Positions 17,062 to 25,788 of a DNA stretch of 38,988 nt are shown one piece after another; the stretch's first letter is position 1; the number at the start of each line of letters is the position of its first letter. The notes under the pieces are model-generated. The model was not told the origin of the DNA. It worked only from the letters and a program-made list of their open reading frames with translations, and did not search any database. A program made the position numbers and the translations under genes. The stretch covers positions 1 to 38,988 of the forward strand of contig JAKITC010000014.1 of NCBI GenBank assembly GCA_021648285.1, read 5' to 3'. This stretch comes from Sulfurimonas sp. (GTDB taxonomy: Bacteria; Campylobacterota; Campylobacteria; Campylobacterales; Sulfurimonadaceae).

Positions 17062-17240
17062 CGTGCAGAAATTCTGGTTATGAATTTCACGTTATAAAGT
17101 GGAAGGTGGGACAGGGTCAGCCTTTAATTAAAGGATATAACAATGCGACTCGCAATCATAATTGTTATACTTTTGCTTCTTTTGGAGGCAAGATTATATT
17201 AAAAGCTTTTGGGGAGTACCAGCTCCTCAATTGTCCCAAC
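17062..17240 (+). other. Strongly folding non-coding segment (RNA candidate or relic of a REP/IS200-like element)
   Basis: The 360-base gap between glyQ and the DpnI-like gene holds no convincing gene. It has a 7-bp hairpin at 17068-17088 (GAAATTC/GAATTTC). A closing stem TGGGACA (17107-17113) pairs with TGTCCCA (17232-17238). Inside it are four hairpins: CCTTT/AAAGG at 17121-17134, TATAACAAT/ATTGTTATA at 17136-17169, TTGCTTC/GAGGCAA with one G-U at 17073+100 to 17191, and an 8-bp stem with one G-U at 17209-17230. This multibranch layout could be a structured RNA. The GGGACAGG...TGTCCC frame also recalls the ends of REP/IS200-like elements. The pairing was found by eye; no folding energy was computed. 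Confidence 0.4.
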
Positions 17241-17313
17241 TGTCAAAATTATAGCATATTTTCATTATATAGTGAATATGATACAATATTTAACTTTTAT
17301 TTTAAGGTAGATT

Positions 17314-17337
17314 ATGATTAAAATGATTAAAATATGA
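17314..17337 (+). CDS. Seven-codon leader ORF coupled to the DpnI-like gene
   Basis: ATG-ATT-AAA-ATG-ATT-AAA-ATA-TGA encodes MIKMIKI. AAGG at 17304-17307 is six bases before its ATG, the only good ribosome site in the area. Its TGA overlaps the start codon of the DpnI-like gene as ATGA. The downstream gene's own ATG is 26 bases from that AAGG. The arrangement suggests translation of the endonuclease by re-initiation after the leader. It is too short to be judged as a peptide. Confidence 0.35.
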   Translation: MIKMIKI

Positions 17338-18101
17338 AACTTAATTTACATTCAATTTTAGCTGATAAGTATTCAAGTAATTCACAAAAAATAAGAGTGT
17401 TGACTGAAAGTTGGGTAGAAGAGTATATTTTTTGTCCGTCTTGTGGAAAACAAGTTAGTAATTATGAAAATAACAAGCCTGTTGCTGATTTTTATTGTTC
17501 TACATGTAGTGAAGATTATGAGTTAAAAAGTAAAAAAGACAAAATGGGTAAAAAAATTGTGGATGGAGCATATTCTACAATGATAGAACGACTTGAAAGT
17601 GATTCTAATCCAAACTTTTTCTTTTTAAATTATGATAAAAACACTTATGATATTTCTAACTTTATGGTTATTCCAAAACATTTTTTTATTCCAGAAATAA
17701 TTGAGAAAAGAAATCCACTATCTTCAACAGCAAGAAGAGCTGGTTGGATAGGCTGTAATATCTTACTTGATACAATTCCAAATAGTGGCAAAATATTTTA
17801 TATAAAAAATAGTGAAATACAAAGTAAAGATAAAATATTAGAAGAATGGAATAAAACCAGTTTTTTAAAAGAGTCTGCAAATTCAAATTCGAAAGGCTGG
17901 TTATTAGATACTATAAAGTGTATAGAAAAAATAAATAAAAAAGATTTTACCTTAAATGACATGTATGAATTTGAAAAGATATTAAGAATAAAACACCCAA
18001 AAAATAATAATATACAAGCAAAAATAAGACAGCAACTTCAAATTTTAAGAGATAAAGATTACTTGAATTTTACAAGTCGTGGAAAATATATATTAAGGTA
18101 A
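17334..18101 (+). CDS. dpnC: DpnI-type restriction endonuclease specific for methylated DNA
   Basis: The 255-residue protein matches what I recall of DpnI along its full length. DpnI cuts GATC only when the adenine is methylated. The catalytic PD-(D/E)XK set is D52, E63, K65 in VADFYCSTCSEDYELKSK. C34, C37, C55 and C58 form the zinc site around it. SSTARRAGWIGCNI is the conserved mid-region, and the C-terminal winged helix that reads methyl-adenine includes IRQQLQILRDKDYLNF. No methylase is near, as expected for an enzyme that requires methylation. The gene is more A-rich than glyQ and recD2 on either side, which suggests transfer. Expression is probably coupled to the seven-codon leader. An unknown gene follows 3 bases later. 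Confidence 0.93.
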   Translation: MKLNLHSILADKYSSNSQKIRVLTESWVEEYIFCPSCGKQVSNYENNKPVADFYCSTCSEDYELKSKKDKMGKKIVDGAYSTMIERLESDSNPNFFFLNYDKNTYDISNFMVIPKHFFIPEIIEKRNPLSSTARRAGWIGCNILLDTIPNSGKIFYIKNSEIQSKDKILEEWNKTSFLKESANSNSKGWLLDTIKCIEKINKKDFTLNDMYEFEKILRIKHPKNNNIQAKIRQQLQILRDKDYLNFTSRGKYILR

Positions 18102-18104
18102 AAA

Positions 18105-18527
18105 ATGAAAATAACAAGAGAATTGACATTAAAAACAATGAGATACTTAGAAGAAAATAAAGATTTTTATTTTCCATTTAAGATTATTTGTAATGACTTT
18201 TGTAAAGATAGTAATTTTTACGATATGGATTGTAAAGAGATAGAATATAGTGCAATAAATGATAATATTTCTTTAATAAACTTTGAATTAGAAGAAAATT
18301 TACAGAATTTATGTGAAGAAACAACTGGACTTATGGCTAAAGGTTTTATTGATAAAATTGAACAAGAAAATATAGTAGAAAAAATTTCAAATTTAGCAGT
18401 AGAATACAGAAAAAGTTGGAAAAAAGATTTATGGGAGTCAGAAGATATTGAGGAATATGGACTAAATGAATTTATAGGTGGTAAAGCAGAAGCCTATGAA
18501 GAATGTTTGAAATTATTGATAAAATGA
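18105..18527 (+). CDS. Unknown 140-residue partner of the DpnI-like gene
   Basis: I do not recognise a family. The protein is acidic and mostly helical: an N-terminal stretch MKITRELTLKTMRYLEEN, then a segment with cysteines at about residues 29, 33, 42, 68 (ICNDFCKD, DMDCKE, NLCEE). The second half is rich in Glu, Lys and Trp (SWKKDLWESEDIEEYGL). There is no signal peptide or membrane helix. The ATG has AAGG five bases upstream and lies 3 bases after the endonuclease stop, so the two are surely one operon. The Streptococcus DpnI locus also carries a small gene of unknown function, dpnD, but I see no DpnD similarity. A control or accessory role for the nuclease is a guess from position. Confidence 0.7.
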   Translation: MKITRELTLKTMRYLEENKDFYFPFKIICNDFCKDSNFYDMDCKEIEYSAINDNISLINFELEENLQNLCEETTGLMAKGFIDKIEQENIVEKISNLAVEYRKSWKKDLWESEDIEEYGLNEFIGGKAEAYEECLKLLIK

Positions 18528-18546
18528 ATATAACAAGGTCTAAATA

Positions 18547-20784
18547 TTGTCTGAAACACTAATAGGTCAAATTGACAAAATTCTTTTTGAAGATGACGCT
18601 TTTTTTATTGCCGTTTTAAAGAGCGGTGAGAAAGTAAGCGGTTCTTATCACGAGAGTGAGATAAAACATATAAAAGGTTCTGCCATAACTCTTGGTGGTT
18701 ACTGGGAAGAGCATAAAAAGTACGGTAAGACTTTCAAATTTGAATCTATCAAAGTAAATCAAAACCAACTATTTTTCTTTTTAAACAAAATCGTAAAAGG
18801 TTTTACAAAAAAACTATCTGCTGAGCTGATTGAACATTTTGGAAATGAAAAGCTCATAGATATTTTAGATAATGACATAGAAAAACTTCTAGAGTTTAAA
18901 GGCATTAAAGAGAAGCGACTTAAAAAGATACAAACTTCATGGAAAAAGTTCCGTTCAATGCGTAAACTTGGTGAATTTTTAAGTCCTTATGATGTATCTC
19001 AGGCACTTCTAACAACCATTGCAACTGCTATGAAAGATGTCGATGAGCCTTGCACTAAGATAAAAGACAATCCATATATTTTGACTTCTATAAACTCTAT
19101 CGGTTTTAAGCGTGCAGATGAGTTGGCTCTTAAGATGGGTGTAGAGCCAGAGAATGACAATCGTATTAGCTCCGCTATGGATTATGTACTTATGAACTAC
19201 TGTGAGCAGCAGGGTAACTCTTGTGTGGCTAAAGAGATACTATTTAAAGAACTAAATGAGCTTTTAGCGTTTGTTGATAAAGAGTACCTTTATGAAGCTG
19301 CTCTTGTTGAGAGAGTTGCTGAGCAAAGTATTGTACTTATGAAAAACAACAGAGTATCACCTGCCAGACTTTATGACTCTGAGAAATTTTTATATGACAA
19401 TTTTAAAGAGCGTGCCAAGAAAGATAGTGGTGGTTTTGTAAAGAACTTAGATGAGTTTTTAGCAGATAAAGAACTAAAACTTGGAGAGCAGCAAAAAGAA
19501 GCAGTAGCTAAGATAAACAACGGTGCTTCCATCCTTTTTCTTGTTGGTTATGCAGGAACAGGTAAAAGTACTACTTCTAAGACTATACTAGACCTTTTAA
19601 ATACTAGGTACGACAATAAAGAGATAATGACATGTGCATTGAGTGGAATCGCTTCTCAGCGTATTGCAGATACAACAGGTTATGAGAGTGCGACTATCCA
19701 ATCTCTTTTAGTTAAGTTTGAAGAGAAAGACCACTTTCCATTTTCAGTTGTTTTAATAGATGAGGCATCTATGATTAACTCATCTCTTTTTGCAAGACTT
19801 GTAAGAAAAATTAGTAATAAAGCTGTACTTATTGTTGTCGGAGATGATGCACAACTTCCACCAATCGGTGCTGGTAATGTTCTTAGTGATGTTTTAACAT
19901 TAGAACTTGCACCAACTGTAAAACTTACCAAGATTTACCGACAGAGTGAAGAGCAGGCCATAACACTTATAGCAAATGACATAAGAAAAGGTGCCGTGCC
20001 AGAGTATAGATCTAAGTATGATGACTTTGAGTTTATAGAAGTAAATATACAAAACTATTACTCTCTGAAAAATCAGCTCTCACAGCAAGAGCTTCATGAT
20101 TTACGCGAAAACAATGCCACGCAGATAGTTACTCAGATAGTTCATAAAGTTGTTGATTCAATTGAAAAAGCAAGGTTGAGACTTAAAAATAAAGAGATAA
20201 AAGAGTATCTAAACTATTTTCAAGTTATAACACCAATGAAGGGTGGGACTCTAGGTTCAAATAATCTGAACAAAGTTTTACAAGAGTACTTCAATCCAAA
20301 TCCTAAAAAGTGTGTTAAAAAAGGCGGTGGTGAGTTTAGACTTATGGATAAGGTAGTTCATACTAAAAACGAGAACATGACATCATGGAGCAGTGATGGC
20401 TTCAAAGATGGGGATGACTCAAACCAAAGACGAATTTTCAATGGTATGAGTGGACTGCTTTTTAAAATAGATGAAGATGAAGAGCAGGTGTTTGTTTTTT
20501 ATCCGAATGAAGATGTAGTAGTTGTTTATGACTATGAGGAGTTAAAATCCCATCTTATGCTATCATATGCTTTAACAATCCATAAAGTTCAAGGTATGGA
20601 GTATGATATAGTGGTGATTCCTATGAGTTTTTCTCACTATATCATGCACAACACTAAGTTAATCTACACTGCTGTAACAAGAGCGAAACACAAGTGTATC
20701 CTGATAGGCGAGAGTGGAGCATTTGAGAGTGCATGTAAAAAATTTGATGTCACTAAAAGGGATACTGTACTTTTAGAGTTATAA
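18547..20784 (+). CDS. recD2: RecD2-type ATP-dependent DNA helicase
   Basis: A 745-residue superfamily 1B, 5'-to-3' DNA helicase of the RecD2 type, which works without RecB and RecC in DNA repair and replication. The N-terminal third holds the RecD2-specific region with a helix-hairpin-helix-like LLEFKGIKEKRLKKI and the FKRADELALKMG segment. The motor follows: Walker A VGYAGTGKST near residue 334, Walker B VVLIDEASMI, motif III VVGDDAQLPPIGAG, motif IV KIYRQ, motif VI LTIHKVQGMEYD and TAVTRAKH. The start is TTG with AAGG eight bases upstream; no in-frame ATG occurs for about 150 codons. It is 19 bases behind the DpnI partner gene but its base composition is native, so it is probably the right-hand border of that insertion. 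Confidence 0.9.
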   Translation: MSETLIGQIDKILFEDDAFFIAVLKSGEKVSGSYHESEIKHIKGSAITLGGYWEEHKKYGKTFKFESIKVNQNQLFFFLNKIVKGFTKKLSAELIEHFGNEKLIDILDNDIEKLLEFKGIKEKRLKKIQTSWKKFRSMRKLGEFLSPYDVSQALLTTIATAMKDVDEPCTKIKDNPYILTSINSIGFKRADELALKMGVEPENDNRISSAMDYVLMNYCEQQGNSCVAKEILFKELNELLAFVDKEYLYEAALVERVAEQSIVLMKNNRVSPARLYDSEKFLYDNFKERAKKDSGGFVKNLDEFLADKELKLGEQQKEAVAKINNGASILFLVGYAGTGKSTTSKTILDLLNTRYDNKEIMTCALSGIASQRIADTTGYESATIQSLLVKFEEKDHFPFSVVLIDEASMINSSLFARLVRKISNKAVLIVVGDDAQLPPIGAGNVLSDVLTLELAPTVKLTKIYRQSEEQAITLIANDIRKGAVPEYRSKYDDFEFIEVNIQNYYSLKNQLSQQELHDLRENNATQIVTQIVHKVVDSIEKARLRLKNKEIKEYLNYFQVITPMKGGTLGSNNLNKVLQEYFNPNPKKCVKKGGGEFRLMDKVVHTKNENMTSWSSDGFKDGDDSNQRRIFNGMSGLLFKIDEDEEQVFVFYPNEDVVVVYDYEELKSHLMLSYALTIHKVQGMEYDIVVIPMSFSHYIMHNTKLIYTAVTRAKHKCILIGESGAFESACKKFDVTKRDTVLLEL

Positions 20785-20831
20785 AAGACTATTATTTTTA
20801 ACAAAACAATTTTAGTATTGGGAGTTTTGAC

Positions 20832-21704
20832 ATGTCAATAGGTTACAAGATGAAAATAGCAATCTCTGGAAAAAGCGGTCTAGTCGGCTCAAAGCTCGAA
20901 AAGATGTTTCAATTGCAACATAATGAAGTAGTAGGTCTGAAAGTACGAGATAATACGGATGTTGAAACACTCTCTAAAGAGATTGAGAAATGCGATATCC
21001 TGATTAATCTAAGCGGTACTACTATTTTAGCTCGCTGGAGCGACTCATACAAGAAGAAACTTTATGACAGTCGAATAAATACAACAAAAAAACTGGTGGA
21101 AGCTATGTCTCTTTGCAAAGAAAAACCAAAACTTTTTATATCAGCTTCAGCAGTAGGAATTTATAAATCTGATGAAGTGCATGATGATGATTCAGAAGTG
21201 TATGCAGATGATTTCCTTTCACATATTTGCAAAGATTGGGAGGCAGAGGCACAAAAAGCTGAAGATTTAGGTGTTAGGTCGGTTCAAACTAGATTTGGTG
21301 TTATATATGCCAAAGAGGGTGGTGCGATGCAAAAAATGCTGCCACCGTTTAAAATGGGTGTAGGTGGTAAGATAGGCAGTGGAGAACAGATTGTTTCATG
21401 GATACACATTGATGACCTTTTAAGAGCTTATGAGTTTATTGTAAAAGCACCAAGCATAAGCGGTTCTGTGAATTTTACTGCTCCATATCCATTGTCAAAC
21501 TCTGAGCAGACAGTTATTTTAGGTAATGTACTAAAACGTTCTACACTATTTACTGTTCCATCATTTATATTAAAGCTGATATTTGGAGAAGGATCTACCG
21601 TAATGCTTGATTCCAAAGAGGTTATACCGACAAAGCTAATTAATAATGGGTTTGTTTTTAATTATGAAAAATTTGAGGATGCTTTAAAAGATATAGTACA
21701 ATAG
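20832..21704 (+). CDS. TIGR01777-family epimerase/SDR protein
   Basis: A 290-residue extended short-chain dehydrogenase of the TIGR01777 (SDR39U1-like) group. The nucleotide loop is ISGKSGLVGSKL near residue 11. SASAVGIY carries the usual serine and tyrosine. RFGVIYAKEGGAMQKMLPPF, followed by SWIHIDDLLRA, is diagnostic. FTAPYPLSNSEQ and a C-terminal DUF1731-like end follow. Substrates of this family are not known. The ATG at 20832 has GGGAG seven bases upstream. A second ATG at 20850, with AGG near, would give the more common MKIAISG start, so the true start is not certain. It lies 47 bases after recD2. Confidence 0.85.
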   Translation: MSIGYKMKIAISGKSGLVGSKLEKMFQLQHNEVVGLKVRDNTDVETLSKEIEKCDILINLSGTTILARWSDSYKKKLYDSRINTTKKLVEAMSLCKEKPKLFISASAVGIYKSDEVHDDDSEVYADDFLSHICKDWEAEAQKAEDLGVRSVQTRFGVIYAKEGGAMQKMLPPFKMGVGGKIGSGEQIVSWIHIDDLLRAYEFIVKAPSISGSVNFTAPYPLSNSEQTVILGNVLKRSTLFTVPSFILKLIFGEGSTVMLDSKEVIPTKLINNGFVFNYEKFEDALKDIVQ

Positions 21705-21716
21705 TTAATCTGGTAA

Positions 21717-22065
21717 AAATTTGTATGGTATCTTCTGGCATCTAACAGCGGGGAAGTAATAGCTATCTTTTTTAATATATTACAAGGAGGTCCATTAATT
21801 TTAATTCCAGTACAAATTCTTTGGATGAATCTGGTCACTGATGGTATGACAGCTATTGCTCTTGGCGTTGAACCGGCAGAGAAGGGAATAATGAAGAGAC
21901 AACCAAGAGATGTGAATAAGCCTATTTTAGATCGTTATGGAATTATTATGGTTGCAATACTGGGAAGCTACATTGGGTTGGGAAGATTGGAGTATTATTA
22001 TATTGGTAGCATTACCAATATTTATAATGACAGAGATTTACAAGTGGATTAGATGGAAAAAATAG
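21717..22065 (+). pseudogene. Remnant of a P-type cation-transporting ATPase C-terminus
   Basis: From 21717 one frame reads KFVWYLLASNSGEVIAIF, then ILWMNLVTDGMTAIALGVEP and a stretch ending KGIMKRQPRD. That is the M5-M6 region and following loop of Ca2+/H+-type P-ATPases. The sequence runs into MVAILGSYIGLG and then continues sensibly only in another frame, from about 21980: SIIILVALPIFIMTEIYKWI, the usual C-terminal helix, with a stop at 22063. The nucleotide-binding and phosphorylation domains are absent, and a stretch of roughly 90 residues between the two parts is missing. It is therefore a doubly truncated, frameshifted relic. A 75-codon open frame at 21825 is part of it, not a gene. 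Confidence 0.8.
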
Positions 22066-22093
22066 TAATTTAATAGCAAGATAGGAACTTATT

Positions 22094-25000
22094 ATGAAAA
22101 AAGTAATGAAAACAATTGATGCTAATGAAGCTGTCGCAAAAATAGCTTATAAAACGAATGAAATTATAGCAATATATCCAATTACTCCGGCAAGTCCAAT
22201 GGGTGAATTAAGTGATATATATGCTATGCATGGCGAAAGAAATATCTGGGGGACTATACCAAGTGTGGTGGAGATGCAGAGTGAGGGTGGTGCTAGTGGA
22301 ACTGTACATGGAGCTCTACAAAGTGGAGCGTTAACGACAACATTCACTGCTTCACAAGGTCTGCTGTTAATGATTCCAAACATGAATAAAATTGCCGGCG
22401 AACTTACTCCTACAGTATTTCATGTAGCAGCAAGGTCTATAGCTGCACAAGCTCTATCTATCTTCGGTGATCATACTGATGTTATGTCTGTACGTCAAAC
22501 AGGTTTTGCAATGCTCTGCTCAAGCTCTGTTCAAGAAGCTCATGATATGGCTCTTATTGCACAAGCATCAACTCTGAAATCACGAATACCTTTCTTACAT
22601 TTTTTTGATGGATTTAGAACTTCTCATGAGATTAATAAAATAGAGTTAATCGATGATGAAATAATAAAAGCTATGATAGATAATGAACTGATTAAAAAAC
22701 ATAGACAAAATGCTCTAACTCCAGACAACCCTTTCATAAGAGGAACTTCACAAAATCCTGATGTATATTTTCAAGGTAGAGAAAGTGTTAACAGTTACTA
22801 CGAAAAAACTCCTAGTATAGTTCAGGAGACCATGGACAAGTTTGCTTCCCTTACTAAGAGACAATACAAGCTTTTTGATTATATTGGTGATGCAGAGGCT
22901 ACCAGAATTATAATTTTGATGGGCTCAGGAGTTGAAGCAGTTCATGAAACAGTAGAGTATCTTAATACTCGAAATGAGAAGGTCGGAGTTCTAAAAGTAA
23001 GACTTTTTAGACCATTTTCTATAAAACATTTTATATCTGCTCTACCAATAACTATCAAATCCATTGCAGTATTAGATCGTACAAAAGAGCCTGGTTCATT
23101 AGGGGAGCCACTATACCTTGATATTGTAGCTGGACTTAATGAAGCTATAGAAGATGGTATTCTTGATATGAAAATGCCTCATATTATCGGTGGACGATAT
23201 GGGCTTTCATCTAAAGAGTTTACTCCTGCCATGATAAAAGCTATATATGATGAATTAGAAAAATCTCAACCAAAGAAACACTTCACTATTGGTATTTATG
23301 ATGATGTAACTAATAGCTCATTGGAATTTGATAGTAACTTTGTATTACCAAGTAAAGATCAATTTCAGGCTATTTTCTTTGGTTTAGGCTCAGATGGTAC
23401 AGTTGGAGCAAATAAAAACAGTATTAAAATCATAGGAGAGCAGACTGATCATTATGCTCAAGGTTATTTTGTTTATGATTCTAAAAAATCAGGAGCAGTT
23501 ACGACTTCTCATCTTCGTTTTGCTCCTTCAACTATCCATTCAACTTATTTAATTGAAAAAGCAGATTTTGTTGCCTGTCATCAAAGTGTATTTATGGAGA
23601 AATTTGATATCTTGCAACATGCCAGAAAAGATGCTCTGTTCTTACTGAACTCTCCATATGACAAAGACAGTGTATGGAAACGGATGCCATTGACAATTCA
23701 ACAAGAGTTGATTGACAAAGAGATTAGGTTTTATGTTATTGATGCTTATAAAATTGCTAAAGAGTGTGGGATGGGACGCAAAATCAATACAGTCATGCAA
23801 ACATGTTTCTTCTCTATCTCTGGAGTTTTACCGCTTAATGAGGCAATTAAAGAGATTAAAGCATCTATTGAAAAAACCTATGGTAAATTAGGTGCTGAAG
23901 TCGTAGAGATGAACTTTAAAGCAGTTGACAGTGCTCTGAGTAAGCTGTTTGAAGTTAAAATTCCAAAAACTGCTACGAGCAAACTATCATTAAAGCCACC
24001 AGTAAAAGGAAAAGTAAGTGAATTTGTAGCTGATGTTACAGCTCACATGATTGAAAGAAGAGGCGATGAGTTGGCTGTAAGCCAAATACCTGCCGATGGC
24101 ACTTGGCCAAGTGGGACATCTAAATATGAAAAACGTAATATTGCACAAGACATACCTCTGTGGGATCCAAATTGTTGTACTCAATGTAATGAATGTGTTT
24201 TAGTCTGTCCTCACTCGGTTATTCGCTCTAAAGTTTTTACAGATTCAGCTCTTAAAGATGCCCCTGATAGTTTTAAAAGTATACAAGCCAAAGGAAAAAC
24301 TTTTGATGAAGATGAAAAGTTTACAATTGTGGTATCCATAGAGGATTGTACAGGTTGCTCTTTATGCGTTGAAGTTTGTAGGGGCAAAAATAAAACTAAT
24401 CCTGAGTTAAAAGCTATTAATATGACTCCAAAAGACCCACTTTTAGAGAGTGGAATTAAGGAGTGGGACTATTTTACTACACTGCCTCTGTATGATCGTT
24501 CAAAACTTAATCATGCTAAAGTAAAAGAGAGTCAATTATTAGAGCCTCTGTTTGAATTCTCAGGAGCCTGTCCAGGGTGCGGAGAAACACCATATATCAA
24601 ATTGGCAACCCAATTGTTTGGCGATAGAATGATAGTTGCAAATGCTACTGGATGTTCTTCTATCTACGGAGGAAACTTACCAACAACTCCATGGACAAAG
24701 AATGCACAAGGAAGAGGTCCTGCATGGTCAAATTCTCTTTTTGAGGATAATGCTGAATTTGGACTTGGATTTAGGCTTACAATAGATAAACATGAAGTAC
24801 AGGCAAAAGAGATGTTGGTAGAATTGGGTGATAAAATAAGCCCTAAACTCTCAACGGCAATTTTAAATGCTTCTCAAAATGAGGAAGATGAAATATTTGA
24901 TCAAAGAACAAGAGTTGATGAATTAAAAGAGATGCTAAAGAGCATAGATGATGATACTTCTTTAGAGCTTTTAACTTTAGCTGATTATTTAGTGAAGAAG

Positions 25001-25657
25001 TCTGTTTGGATTATTGGTGGAGATGGATGGGCTTATGATATTGGCTATGGTGGTCTTGATCATGTAATGGCTAGTGGTAAAAACGTAAATATTTTAGTAC
25101 TTGATACTCAGGTCTATTCAAATACCGGTGGACAACAATCAAAAGCGACTCCAACAGGAGCAGTTGCCAAGTTTGCATCTGGAGGAAAAGCAGGATTACC
25201 AAAAGATTTGGCGATGATGGCAATAGCTTACGGTAATGTTTATGTAGCCCGTGTGGCTATGGGTGCCAGTGATTCGCAAACACTAAAAGCTTTTATAGAA
25301 GCAGAAAATTATGACGGTCCTTCACTTATTATCGCCTACTCACACTGTATAGCCCACGGGTATGATTTGAAATATGGCATGGATCAACAGAAAAAAGCAG
25401 TTGACTCAGGACTCTGGGCAACGTTCAGATATAACCCAAAACTTAAAGCAATTGGTAAAAATCCAATGACTTTAGATTACAAAGGTCCAAAAATAGATGT
25501 TAAAGATTATATGTATAATGAAGCAAGGTTTAAAATGGTTGAACAAATCAATACCAAAGATGCCCAACAATTTTTGGATACTGCTGCATCGTACGCTAAA
25601 GATACATATAAGAGATATAAAAATTTAACCAAAATCAATTATGAAAAAAGTAATTGA
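22094..25657 (+). CDS. nifJ: Pyruvate:ferredoxin (flavodoxin) oxidoreductase
   Basis: A single-chain 1187-residue PFOR that interconverts pyruvate plus CoA with acetyl-CoA plus CO2, passing electrons to ferredoxin or flavodoxin. In a reductive-TCA organism it can run in the carboxylating direction. The pyrimidine domain starts YPITPASPMGE. Two ferredoxin-type clusters are at about residues 693 (CTQCNECVLVCP) and 751 (CTGCSLCVEVC). The third cluster uses ACPGCGETPY near 825 and HCIAHGYDLKYG near 1083. The thiamine site is GGDGWAYDIGYGGLDH through VYSNTGGQ. The length is that of a homodimeric enzyme. AGGA precedes the ATG. No operon partner is apparent. The dead ATPase just upstream hints at past rearrangement here. 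Confidence 0.95.
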   Translation: MKKVMKTIDANEAVAKIAYKTNEIIAIYPITPASPMGELSDIYAMHGERNIWGTIPSVVEMQSEGGASGTVHGALQSGALTTTFTASQGLLLMIPNMNKIAGELTPTVFHVAARSIAAQALSIFGDHTDVMSVRQTGFAMLCSSSVQEAHDMALIAQASTLKSRIPFLHFFDGFRTSHEINKIELIDDEIIKAMIDNELIKKHRQNALTPDNPFIRGTSQNPDVYFQGRESVNSYYEKTPSIVQETMDKFASLTKRQYKLFDYIGDAEATRIIILMGSGVEAVHETVEYLNTRNEKVGVLKVRLFRPFSIKHFISALPITIKSIAVLDRTKEPGSLGEPLYLDIVAGLNEAIEDGILDMKMPHIIGGRYGLSSKEFTPAMIKAIYDELEKSQPKKHFTIGIYDDVTNSSLEFDSNFVLPSKDQFQAIFFGLGSDGTVGANKNSIKIIGEQTDHYAQGYFVYDSKKSGAVTTSHLRFAPSTIHSTYLIEKADFVACHQSVFMEKFDILQHARKDALFLLNSPYDKDSVWKRMPLTIQQELIDKEIRFYVIDAYKIAKECGMGRKINTVMQTCFFSISGVLPLNEAIKEIKASIEKTYGKLGAEVVEMNFKAVDSALSKLFEVKIPKTATSKLSLKPPVKGKVSEFVADVTAHMIERRGDELAVSQIPADGTWPSGTSKYEKRNIAQDIPLWDPNCCTQCNECVLVCPHSVIRSKVFTDSALKDAPDSFKSIQAKGKTFDEDEKFTIVVSIEDCTGCSLCVEVCRGKNKTNPELKAINMTPKDPLLESGIKEWDYFTTLPLYDRSKLNHAKVKESQLLEPLFEFSGACPGCGETPYIKLATQLFGDRMIVANATGCSSIYGGNLPTTPWTKNAQGRGPAWSNSLFEDNAEFGLGFRLTIDKHEVQAKEMLVELGDKISPKLSTAILNASQNEEDEIFDQRTRVDELKEMLKSIDDDTSLELLTLADYLVKKSVWIIGGDGWAYDIGYGGLDHVMASGKNVNILVLDTQVYSNTGGQQSKATPTGAVAKFASGGKAGLPKDLAMMAIAYGNVYVARVAMGASDSQTLKAFIEAENYDGPSLIIAYSHCIAHGYDLKYGMDQQKKAVDSGLWATFRYNPKLKAIGKNPMTLDYKGPKIDVKDYMYNEARFKMVEQINTKDAQQFLDTAASYAKDTYKRYKNLTKINYEKSN

Positions 25658-25680
25658 ACCCTCTGATTAATTTATAAGCT

Positions 25681-25740
25681 AGACTCCAAATCAAGTTTGA
25701 GTGACGATAACTCCGTCATTCTTGGCTTGATCCAGAATCT
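25681..25740. repeat. Imperfect inverted repeat, copy 2 of the dispersed family
   Basis: Arms at 25681-25706 and 25714-25740 are imperfect reverse complements (AATCAAGTTTGAGTGACG against CGTCATTCTTGGCTTGATCC) with a 7-base spacer. They match the pair at 2514-2593 in sequence. This copy lies 23 bases after nifJ and could serve as its terminator. Confidence 0.65.
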
Positions 25741-25788
25741 AATATCTAATTATTCAGAGAATACAATTAAATAAAAATAGGAGAAAAT

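Noticed and set aside
17049..17321. A 90-codon open frame upstream of the DpnI-like gene
   Set aside because: It begins at a TTG without a ribosome site, has no recognisable domain apart from a chance CPNC, and its length is covered by the hairpin-rich non-coding segment.
17334..18527. A complete restriction-modification system
   Set aside because: The nuclease is of the kind that needs methylated target DNA, and the neighbour shows no methyltransferase motifs (no DPPY or FxGxG).
18105..18527. The DpnI partner as a DpnD homolog
   Set aside because: Only position is similar; none of the DpnD-like beta-rich pattern that I know is visible.
21825..22052. A 75-codon open frame before nifJ as a separate gene
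   Set aside because: It is the middle of the P-type ATPase relic; the similarity continues upstream of its ATG and the end of the protein continues in another frame.
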